A stretch of DNA of 17,500 bases from Theodoxus fluviatilis (taxonomy: Eukaryota; Mollusca; Gastropoda; Cycloneritida; Neritidae): assembly GCA_034096865.1 (NCBI GenBank), contig JAWQFJ010001189.1:25482-42981 (forward strand). Reading direction: 5' to 3'. The position numbers and the translations under genes are program-made. Shown here in pieces: positions 10,928 to 17,500 of the stretch. The notes under the pieces are model-generated. The model saw only the letters and a program-made list of their open reading frames with translations. It was not told the origin of the DNA and searched no databases. The first letter of the stretch is position 1; every line of letters begins with the position of its first letter.

Positions 10928-11050
10928 CTCTTCTAGCATGGGGTACTTCACTTCGATGTTGAAGCCAAGCCTCTCGTCCAGCTCCTCCAGCGCCTGGGCC
11001 AGAGAAGGGAAGGGCTGGGACATGTGCTGGTCGTGCTGCTCCCCATGGAG
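10928..11050 (-). CDS. GPCPD1: GPCPD1 exon B (internal coding exon, GDPD domain)
   Basis: The exon encodes QPFPSLAQALEELDERLGF followed by NIEVKYP, matching the vertebrate QPFPSLKMVLESLPEDVGF / NIEIK segment. The Glu-x-Lys of NIEVK is the conserved GDPD motif that contributes a metal/substrate-binding acidic residue. The donor is GTGGGC after GAG (GT at 10927-10926). The acceptor lies in a CTTCTGTTCAAGAG stretch with tandem AGs. Starting at 11050 gives 41 codons in phase 0, compatible with exon A. Starting at 11052 (the first AG) would break phase unless another exon intervenes. Family members carry a variable linker of about 15 more residues between this exon and exon A, which is not accounted for here. 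The exon is AG/GC-rich compared with its AT-rich surroundings. It lies between the 40-bp array (55 bp downstream of the donor) and a MITE-like element (73 bp upstream of the acceptor). Identity is secure; the exact 5' edge is less so. Confidence 0.87.
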
Positions 11051-11122
11051 CTCTTGAACAGAAGGCAGCCACAGAGATACAGTGAGAGATCTCAGGACCG
11101 AACGAAAAAGCAACAGTATGGG

Positions 11123-11403
11123 TGACCCTGCATGGGAAAACCCAGAGTAATTCACTGGACCCTTCTGGGAACTAATGGGCAAAACAGGTCAATGGCTCCA
11201 CACAGACATATTATCCATGCATTTTGAGAGAGTGCCATAGCTCATATGATAAAATTAGCAATATTTCAGTTATCAATATTAATTTTTTTGCATGTTCAAA
11301 ATAATGTTGTTTATGACATTTTGATTTACATTATGGTAGATAAGGAAAAGGAAAAAGAAATCACCACTTTCTGAATTGCACCTGGTTTTCCCATGCAGGG
11401 TCA
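11123..11403. mobile_element. Small MITE-like element with inverted repeats beside exon B
   Basis: The 20-mer TGACCCTGCATGGGAAAACC at 11123-11142 occurs in perfect reverse complement at 11384-11403. Weaker similarity extends about 12-15 bp inwards (AATTCA on both sides). The total is about 280 bp, with an AT-rich non-coding interior, fitting a non-autonomous DNA transposon. Flanks do not give a convincing target duplication (a TA is possible). The left end is 73 bp upstream of the exon B acceptor, so the element sits close to the branch-point region. Confidence 0.6.
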
Positions 11404-12329
11404 TATAATGACAAAGTACTGACTGAGAGACCAGAAATCCATCACTAGAGGAGACCCCAATATGGCAGAGGCAGGTCTCCACGGGTCTGCTACAAGACTT
11501 GATAATGTTCCAGGCAAACACTCCGCTCACATACTTGTCTGGAGAGAGCAAACAGATCATCTGCTGGGAGTTGTCTGCCCAAACCATACAGTTACATGGG
11601 AGGCTGAGTAGTGTTGTTTAACTCTATGGCCCAAATTTCCACTGGATTTGACTCCGATCCACATCTCGATTTGAATAATATAGCGATTACAATGAACTAT
11701 TGATGTATTCTACATTGTGCTTTGAGAAATTATTACTGTTATTCACTTACAGTTTCTTCATGTGTGTCAGAAATCCTCGAGATGAGAGTTTTCCATGCAA
11801 GCCGAGGATAAAGTGGCGGTTTGTGCACCCGGCCTGAGCATGTCCTGGGAACGCTACGCACACTTCAAACCTGGCTCTTGAGAGGAGTGTTTGCCTGGTT
11901 AAGACCGGCCGTAACATGTGATGTCTCATCCCTCACCACTCCACCTCTTCCCGCCATCCCCATACTGTCTGCAGCCACCAGCAGCAGGTGAGCTCTGTCT
12001 TCCCATTGCCCTCCTCACACTACTTCCGGAGCTGGAGTTTGGTGGTATGGGACATCATTGGCTATAGCAGCTCGGTAACAGCTTGATAATGACTAACATT
12101 CTAGGTTTGCGTGTTGATGTACCCTCAAAGGCATTAAATACCTGCTCCATCAAACTGTCAGCAAGGAAAGAAATGGCATGTTCTCAGATGAAGCTGTACA
12201 ATGAATCTTGATGAGGTCCAGAAATATGCTTGCACTTCCATTTCTTGCATAAAATAAATGGAATCAAAGCCTTTCCATTTCTATATATAATAAAAGAGGG
12301 TGGTTGCCAGGGTCTGACAGACACAAGTG
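11404..12329. other. GPCPD1 intron, unique part
   Basis: No GPCPD1-like exon, RNA gene or clear repeat was found. A minus-strand open frame at about 11404-11587 has no recognisable similarity and lacks convincing support. The more GC-rich stretch 11800-12020 also shows nothing I recognise. Confidence 0.5.
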
Positions 12330-12383
12330 AAAGGCGAGTCGTGACACTGATTCTGATTAATTGTATTCTTTCTTAAATCCTTT

Positions 12384-12399
12384 GGCCCTAAAAAGGGCC
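12384..12399 (-). promoter_or_regulatory. Histone mRNA-type 3' stem-loop (left arm)
   Basis: On the minus strand this reads GGCCCTTTTTAGGGCC, preceded by ATCAAAC. An AAGAAAGA downstream-element-like motif starts 9 nt later (12374-12367). It is the mirror of the right-arm signal: same stem, same spacing, with one loop base changed (UUUU for UUUC). The two signals face outwards from the palindrome. Confidence 0.65.
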
Positions 12400-12787
12400 G
12401 TTTGATTGGCGTATTTTTCTCCAGCGTTAGTCGCAGGCATGCGAGCAGCTGCAAAAGCTGTGGTCGCTGCTGATAGTGGCTGGGAAGAAAGTTGTTCAGC
12501 AAGCTTTTGGAGTAGCACTCCTTCATCTGGCCGTAGTGAAAAGAGACTGGTGGGTAAGTGGCCAGATGAAGGAGGGCTACTCTGAAAGCTGGCTGAACAA
12601 CTTTCTTCCCAGCCACTACTAGCAGCAACCACAGCCGCCGCCATCTGCACCACAGCTACCACTTAGAACTGCTACCTGCAGCTGCTGGCCACAGACCTGC
12701 CGTAGCAGCCAGTCCCGCCAGGTGCGACGACTCCAACCAGGGAGCTCACACCTGACAGCTAACGCTCGAGAGGTACGCCAATCAAAC

Positions 12788-12803
12788 GGCCCTTTTCAGG
12801 GCC
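12788..12803 (+). promoter_or_regulatory. Histone mRNA-type 3' stem-loop (right arm)
   Basis: GGCCCTTTTCAGGGCC matches the canonical replication-dependent histone stem-loop (six-bp stem, UUUC loop) exactly. It is preceded by ATCAAAC and followed by AACA. A histone downstream element-like AAGAAAGA, the expected U7 snRNA pairing site, begins 9 nt after the stem at 12813-12820. In real histone genes this pair directs SLBP and U7-dependent cleavage. No histone reading frame precedes it here. Confidence 0.7.
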
Positions 12804-12860
12804 AACATATTTAAGAAAGAATAAAATTTGTTAGAATCAGTGTCACGACTCGCTTTCCAT

Positions 12861-13196
12861 TTCTACGGAACTGTCAACAACTCAGCAGATCAAACCTGGT
12901 AGATCAATCACTCTTCATTTTATCATATTTGACAATGTGCGACACAAAACAACAAAACATTAGATTGCAAAAAAATGAAGTCCTCGTTTCTTTTTTTGCC
13001 TGTCACTTTTTACTTTTGTTTTTGCCAGCAAATACCCAGGGCACATTAATTGTTTATAAACAAGTGGACAAGCCTTTACAAATGTCAGTCAGTGCTGGCT
13101 GTGTTTCTGCCATGCACTTCTGTAAAAACACGTAATAGACCCAGATTGACATTTTCTGCCTAGATAGGGTTAGGACTCTTTTGGTGCTGGCAGGTG
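12861..13196. other. AT-rich intronic sequence, nothing recognised
   Basis: The stretch is rich in A and T runs, with no splice-bounded coding segment that resembles GPCPD1 on the minus strand and no clear repeat. Confidence 0.5.
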
Positions 13197-13756
13197 ACAA
13201 TTTGCTGTCAGTAAATGCCCAGTCAGTGAATGGCTCCCTGCCAAACTCCGGCTCAGCCACAATTTGCTGTCAGTAAATGCCCATCACCGGATATCTCCCT
13301 GCCAAACTCCGGCTCAGCCACAATTTGCTGTCACTTAATGCCCAGTCAGTGAATGTCTCCCTGCCAAACTCCGGCTCAGCCACAATTTGCTGTCACTTAA
13401 TGCCCAGTCAGTGAATGTCTCCCTGCCAAACTCCGGCTCAGCCACAATTTGCTGTCAGGAAATGCCCCATCACTGGATATCTCCCTGCCAAACTCCGGCT
13501 CAGCCACAATTTGCTGTCAGTAAATGCCCCATCACCGGATATCTCCCTGCCAAACTCCGGCTCAGCCACAATTTGCTGTCACTTAATGCCCAGTCAGTGA
13601 ATGTCTCCCTGCCAAACTCTGGCTCAGCCACAATTTGCTGTCAGTAAATGCCCCACCACCGGATATCTCCCTGCCAAACTCCGGCTCAGCCACAATTTGC
13701 TTTCACTTAATGCCCAGTCAGTGAATGTCTCCCTGCCAAACTCCGGCTCAGCCACT
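13197..13756. repeat. 62-bp minisatellite, nine copies of two monomer types
   Basis: Each unit starts at AATTTGCTGTCA and ends CTCAGCCAC, with the shared core TCCCTGCCAAACTCCGGCTC. Two types differ in the middle: type A (AATGCCCAGTCAGTGAATG) and type B (AATGCCCCATCACCGGATAT). Their order along the plus strand is A-like, B, A, A, B, B, A, B, A. One unit is 61 bp. The first unit is a hybrid, with the left part of B and the right part of A. The period is not a multiple of three, so open frames across the array are incidental. Confidence 0.95.
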
Positions 13757-13988
13757 TACCAATGATCTCCCCTTGCAAGGAGGAAGCGTGGGACAGCTGT
13801 GTGCAACCAGGAAAAACAAGGAGATAATAACAGGCAAACAAGAATTGCTGTTTACATTTACTCTCTATCCATTCATCCATCTTCACAAACAAAGTGTGTA
13901 TTGTCATGCACACAGTGGAGTCAACTACAAAGCTAAGATGAGGGATTAGGTTGGACGCAAAATTCAACAAGAAGGGCAAAGCCCATAC
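13757..13988. other. Spacer between the 62-bp array and the next element
   Basis: Unique sequence with no recognisable gene. A minus-strand open frame over it (about 13707-13979) is partly built from the repeat and has no recognised similarity. Confidence 0.45.
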
Positions 13989-14838
13989 GACTCACATGCT
14001 TGACCTTGACCTTTATATGACCTTGACCTTCAGGTGACCTTCAAGGTCAAGGTCAAACAACTAAACCTACCAATGACATCATACACAAAGAAATGCTTTA
14101 CACATTTTCCCTACCAAAATACACGTGACCTTGACCCAAGGTCAAGGTCATCCAAGGTCATGCAACACAAAGCTGTTAATTCAAGACATAGGAAGCACAA
14201 TGGTGCTTATTGGCACTTTCTACCATGAGATATAGTCACTTTTAGTGGTTCACTACCCCATTTTGGTCACATTTCATAAGGGTCAAAGTGACCTTGACCT
14301 TGATGATATGTGAACAAATGTGTCTCATGATGAAAGTATAACATGTGCCCCACATAATTATTAAGTTTGAAACAGTTATCTTCCATAGTTCAGGGTCAAG
14401 GTCACTTCAAAATATGTTTACAATCCAACTTTGAAGAGCTCCTGTGACCTTGACCTTGAAGCAAGGTCAACCAAACTGGTATCAAAAGATAGGGCTTGCT
14501 TTGACCTATATACCACTTGTAGCTAAGGTCGCCATTCTCAATAACGTGGGAGAAAATTGGGAAAATGTGATAAATGACTGTTTTTGAGACCACATTTATG
14601 GCTCCTGTGACCTTGACCTTGAAGCAAGGTCAAGTCACTATGTATGTTTTTTGAGGCCTTGTCATCATACACCATCATGCCACATTTGGTGTTGATAGAC
14701 TTAATAGTCTCCGAGAAAAATCCAACGTTTAAGTTTTTTACGGACGGACGCCCGCCCGGACGCCCGGACGGACGGACGCCCGGACGGACGGACGACACGG
14801 CTCAGTACATAGACTCACTTTTGCTTCGCATGTGAGTC
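13989..14838. mobile_element. Transposon-like element rich in AGGTCA half-sites
   Basis: The segment is bracketed by an 11-bp inverted repeat, GACTCACATGC at 13989-13999 and its complement at 14828-14838. The right end also forms a hairpin (GACTCAC at 14812-14818 with GTGAGTC at 14832-14838). The interior has at least thirteen exact TCAAGGTCA/TGACCTTGA nonamers, arranged as direct and inverted pairs. It also has a 163-bp-spaced repeat of GCTCCTGTGACCTTGACCTT (14438 and 14601) and a GC-rich GGACGGAC/GCCCGGAC tract at 14749-14797. The interior shows no coding capacity. From family knowledge, GGACGGACG-bearing repeats are common in mollusc genomes. The class is uncertain: non-autonomous DNA element is the best guess. 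Confidence 0.6.
14749..14797. repeat. GGACGGAC / GCCCGGAC simple repeat
   Basis: This GC-rich low-complexity tract lies inside the half-site-rich element, just before its right terminal hairpin. It is built from ACGG and CGCCCGGA steps. It stands out sharply from the AT-rich flanks. Confidence 0.9.
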
Positions 14839-15067
14839 AAAAACTGAATTTTGCTCTCCTCACTGTTGATTCTGATTTTGGTTTTGGTGTGGAGTTCTGC
14901 TTCCATGAATGTGCAACATTACTAAAGAGAGGCTAGATCAGTTGAGAGATGGGATTGTTACATATGTCAAAGAAGACATAGGCCCCTTAATTTTTTTTAA
15001 GGGGACATAGCATTAACACAACTCATTTTGCGTGTTCCTAGACTAAGGTATACACCTTAGGAGTCAC
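14839..15067. other. Spacer with two short perfect hairpins
   Basis: There is no gene here. CCCCTTAA at 14983-14990 pairs with TTAAGGGG at 14997-15004, and CTAAGGT at 15043-15049 pairs with ACCTTAG at 15054-15060. They may be ends of decayed small elements. Confidence 0.5.
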
Positions 15068-15365
15068 ATGTATGTATGTATGTATGTATTTTGGCTCTTA
15101 TATAGCGCCAATCTCACACCCAAAGGCATGCTCAAGGCGCTCAACACGTTCACCCTTTGAATAAAAGAGTTTTTAGCTGTGACTTGAAAGTCTGTATTGA
15201 ATGAGATTTCCTCAGTCTGTCTGGGATATCGTTCCAGAGTTTTGGTCCAGCATACGAGAATGCTCTCTCCCCAGATCTCTTGGTGTTGTAGCGTGGCACA
15301 TGGAGTAATGACTGCGCCGAAGATCTGAGATCCCACACATTACCTCCCCTGCAAGAGTACACTGA
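15068..15365 (-). mobile_element. 3' end of a non-LTR retrotransposon (L2/CR1-like), 5' truncated
   Basis: On the minus strand, codons from about 15362 to a TGA at 15152-15150 encode a characteristic reverse transcriptase C-terminus. It contains RSGERAFSYAGPKLWNDIPD and then LRKSHSIQTFKSQLKTLLF. Non-LTR elements of the L2/CR1 group widely end in a GERAF..AGPxLWNxLPxxLR...FKxxLKTxLF block. About 60 bp of 3' UTR follow, holding GCGCTATATAAGAGCC, a typical L2-type tail. The element then ends in a (ACAT)n microsatellite at 15068-15090. No upstream reverse transcriptase motifs are present, so this is a dead-on-arrival copy. The 5' edge is approximate. Confidence 0.85.
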
Positions 15366-15494
15366 CCACAGGTGAACATGAACATATCTTTTGTCAAAAT
15401 TGGGATTAGGCTCAGTGGCTCAACTCAACTGGTTGGCAATTGTGCCGGTCAATTAGGTGTTGTGCATCAGTCCTGTCTAGAGGTGACTTGACTG

Positions 15495-16572
15495 CTACTC
15501 TCAGTCACTGTCGTCAGTGTTTTGGTGAGTTGTCACTGAGGAAATATGCTACTCTCAGTCACTGTCGTCAGTGTTTTGGTGAGTTGTCACTGAGAAAATA
15601 TGCTACTCTCAGTCACTGTCGTCAGTGTTTTGGTGAGTTGTCACTGAGAAAATATGCTACTCTCAGTCACTGTCGTCAGTGTTTTGGTGAGTTGTCACTG
15701 AGAAAATATGCTACTCTCAGTCACTGTCGTCAGTGTTTTGGTGAGTTGTCACTGAGAAAATATGCTACTCTCAGTCACTGTCGTCAGTGTTTTGGTGAGT
15801 TGTCACTGAGGAAATATGCTACTCTCAGTCACTGTCGTCAGTGTTTTGGTGAGTTGTCACTGAGAAAATATGCTACTCTCAGTCACTGTCGTCAGTGTTT
15901 TGGTGAGTTGTCACTGAGGAAATATGCTACTCTCAGTCACTGTCGTCAGTGTTTTGGTGAGTTGTCACTGAGAAAATATGCTACTCTCAGTCACTGTCGT
16001 CAGTGTTTTGGTGAGTTGTCACTGAGAAAATATGCTACTCTCAGTCACTGTCGTCAGTGTTTTGGTGAGTTGTCACTGAGAAAATATGCTACTCTCAGTC
16101 ACTGTCGTCAGTGTTTTGGTGAGTTGTCACTGAGAAAATATGCTACTCTCAGTCACTGTCGTCAGTGTTTTGGTGAGTTGTCACTGAGGAAATATGCTAC
16201 TCCCAGTCACTGTCGTCAGTGTTTTGGTGAGTTGTCACTGAGGAAATATGCTACTCCCAGTCACTGTCGTCAGTGTTTTGGTGAGTTGTCACTGAGGAAA
16301 TATGCTACTCCCAGTCACTGTCGTCAGTGTTTTGGTGAGTTGTCACTGAGGAAATATGCTACTCCCAGTCACTGTCGTCAGTGTTTTGGTGAGTTGTCAC
16401 TGAGGAAATATGCTACTCCCAGTCACTGTCGTCAGTGTTTTGGTGAGTTGTCACTGAGGAAATATGCTACTCCCAGTCACTGTCGTCAGTGTTTTGGTGA
16501 GTTGTCACTGAGGAAATATGCTACTCCCAGTCACTGTCGTCAGTGTTTTGGTGAGTTGTCACTGAGGAAATA
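15495..16572. repeat. 54-bp minisatellite, 20 copies, in-frame
   Basis: The unit begins CTACTCTCAGTCACTGTCGT and ends CACTGAGAAAATATG. All units are exactly 54 bp with no indels. Because 54 is 3 x 18, the plus strand stays open from an ATG at 15440 to a TAG at 16571-16573. The hypothetical 377-residue protein repeats ATLSHCRQCFGELSLRKY. The first 13 units have CTCTCAG (Leu) and the last seven have CTCCCAG (Pro). GAGAAAAT and GAGGAAAT variants are mixed among the first 13, whereas the last seven all carry GAGGAAAT. Each unit holds a nested inverted repeat (CTCAGT..ACTGAG around CACTG-TCGT-CAGTG). It sits in the GPCPD1 intron, antisense to the gene, and ends 8 bp from the exon A donor. I regard it as a young satellite rather than an established gene, because no promoter or family similarity is visible. 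Confidence 0.95.
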
Positions 16573-16580
16573 GCACGTAC

Positions 16581-16655
16581 CTTCATGCTTTGAAGCTGCC
16601 TCATTGTGAGATCTTTGACTGGAATCTCAAAGAGCTCTGCTTTGCAATCCGCAGT
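16581..16655 (-). CDS. GPCPD1: GPCPD1 exon A (internal coding exon, GDPD domain)
   Basis: This 75-bp exon is the most upstream GPCPD1 exon visible. GPCPD1 hydrolyses glycerophosphocholine to glycerol-3-phosphate and choline in the cytosol. The exon reads 25 codons in phase 0-0. The translation contains ELFEIPVKDLTMRQLQSMK, which matches the vertebrate GPCPD1 stretch ELFEIPVKELTFDQLQLLK (recalled from family knowledge). This segment lies after the catalytic His-Asp strand of the GDPD barrel. The acceptor is a pyrimidine-rich tract ending CAG (at 16656-16658). The donor is GTACGT directly after the AAG that ends the exon (GT at 16580-16579). The intron that follows enters the 54-bp tandem array after only 8 bp. 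Exons for the preceding catalytic residues are not recognisable between 16656 and 17500, so they lie beyond the right edge. Confidence 0.9.
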
Positions 16656-17500
16656 CTGACAAAGAAAGCACAGGATTAGAAAATGCTTGAGGAAGGTGCG
16701 TAACACTGAAGATAGCACAGACAACATAAAACAAAGCCATCTTCAAGATGCTTGTCAAAGCCAGTGGGAGTACATTCTGTTTAAAAAACATTTTTCCATT
16801 TCTGTTTGTACAAATACATTTGTTACCAAAAAGGATTGATTTATTGATTATTTAAAATTTTTAAACTCAAAATAATGGGTACATGACCAGAAAAGGTCTG
16901 GAAGAGATAGCATGACAGACACTCAAAAAACATGATATAGTTGCTGTATCATCATTTGATGACAACACAAGACCTACAACCTGTTCAGTTATTTTTTTTT
17001 ATCTACCACACCTTCTGTCGATGCAGACTTGAGGGAAACACATCAGCAAATTACATGTGTGGTACCTTTCTAAGCTTTTTGAGAACTTTCTCATAAAAAA
17101 ATTTTGCTCAACTTTTTCCTTGTGGTTGTTTAAAGATTCAATGATCAAAACAGAAGTGCTGGTTTAAATTTGGCATTTATTAGCCTTCTTCACAACAGGG
17201 TATTTTAATCGCACAGTCCATTTCCAAACCCAGATGAGTGTCTAACATTAGATGCTCAGTGCTGCTCTACCCTGCCTTATAATGTAGAATGCTCTTTTCT
17301 CAAAGCACCCATGAACATTAGTACCAACTAGAAGCATATCGTGTGCTCAAACTAAGGCATCAGAAGGTCAGTAAAGTTTTGTTTGTGGTTCTTGAGGAAG
17401 AAAATCTACATTGAAAAAGCAAAGAGGCTTTTAACATTAATTAAAACAGATACATAAAAAGATAAAAAATATATCAGATGCAGCATACACTTGAAGCAAG
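16656..17500. other. GPCPD1 intron upstream of exon A, AT-rich
   Basis: Apart from the exon A acceptor at its left edge, this stretch shows no splice-bounded coding sequence similar to the preceding GPCPD1 segment, no RNA gene and no tandem repeat. Runs of T (near 16990) and A (near 17095) are simple low-complexity sequence. Confidence 0.55.

Larger units (their letters stand above)
12330..12860. repeat. 530-bp imperfect palindrome (foldback element) with histone-type 3' ends
   Basis: The sequence from about 12330 is repeated in reverse complement ending about 12860. The outer arm (GCGAGTCGTGACACTGATTC) is shared exactly. A long inner arm (about 12466-12532 against 12560-12628) flanks a 27-bp spacer at 12533-12559. 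The right arm carries roughly 90 bp absent from the left arm (about 12635-12750). No histone or transposase coding sequence is recognisable inside. This could be a foldback/MITE-type element, or an inverted duplication of a histone gene 3' end. Confidence 0.75.

Noticed and set aside
11279..11587. Minus-strand open frame with an acceptor-like CTCTCCAG.
   Set aside because: There is no similarity to GPCPD1 or any family I recognise. The frame ends in the AT-rich MITE interior, and nothing supports it as an exon.
11860..11910. TGGTTAAGACC stretch resembling a tRNA-type box A or SINE head.
   Set aside because: No box B at the proper distance, no cloverleaf pairing and no SINE tail were found.
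12357..12662. Minus-strand open frame across the palindrome (alanine-rich).
   Set aside because: It runs through the histone-type stem-loop and ends outside it. The mirrored arm lacks the same frame over its extra 90 bp, so coding is unlikely.
14538..14798. Open frame encoding Arg-Pro-Gly repeats.
   Set aside because: The repeats come from the GGACGGAC simple tract within the transposon-like element.

Overview
The window looks like animal genomic DNA, most likely from a lophotrochozoan and probably a marine mollusc. Protein-coding sequence is split into short exons with GT/AG borders. Introns are long and AT-leaning. The space is filled with minisatellites, DNA transposon ends and a LINE tail. 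The mollusc assignment is inference from the overall repeat style and from recalled repeat types, not a database result. No bacterial or phage gene organisation is visible.

One real gene crosses the window on the minus strand: a homologue of glycerophosphocholine phosphodiesterase 1 (GPCPD1/GDE5). Three exons are readable, transcribed from right to left: exon A (16581-16655), exon B (10928-11050) and exon C (2372-2502). Together they encode about 109 residues from the middle of the GDPD catalytic domain. The phases are compatible, and each exon has a GT donor and an AG acceptor. Exons upstream (catalytic His region, N-terminal starch-binding domain) and downstream (end of the barrel) must lie outside the window. 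I could not find the short linker between A and B that other GPCPD1 proteins have.

Most of the rest is repeats inside the introns. From left to right there is: a hAT-like DNA transposon 5' end with a broken zinc-finger ORF (1-643); a poly-C tract (822-852); a 29-bp minisatellite (1060-1629); a MITE-like element with 52-bp inverted repeats (1945-2342); exon C; an (ATC)n microsatellite (2915-2984); a 7.8-kb array of about 194 copies of a 40-bp unit (3101-10872); exon B; and a small MITE-like element (11123-11403). Then come a 530-bp imperfect palindrome with canonical histone-type 3' stem-loops at both ends (12330-12860); a 62-bp minisatellite with two monomer types (13197-13756); a transposon-like element packed with TCAAGGTCA nuclear-receptor half-sites (13989-14838); a non-LTR retrotransposon 3' end (15068-15365); a 54-bp minisatellite that forms a 377-codon open frame (15495-16572); exon A; and AT-rich unique intron to the right edge.

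The main theme is a conserved metabolic gene whose introns host several unrelated tandem arrays and palindromic elements, some of them within 8 to 75 bp of splice sites. The signals most worth following are the palindrome with histone 3'-end signals, the half-site-rich element, the giant 40-bp array, and the 54-bp array that abuts a 5' splice site.
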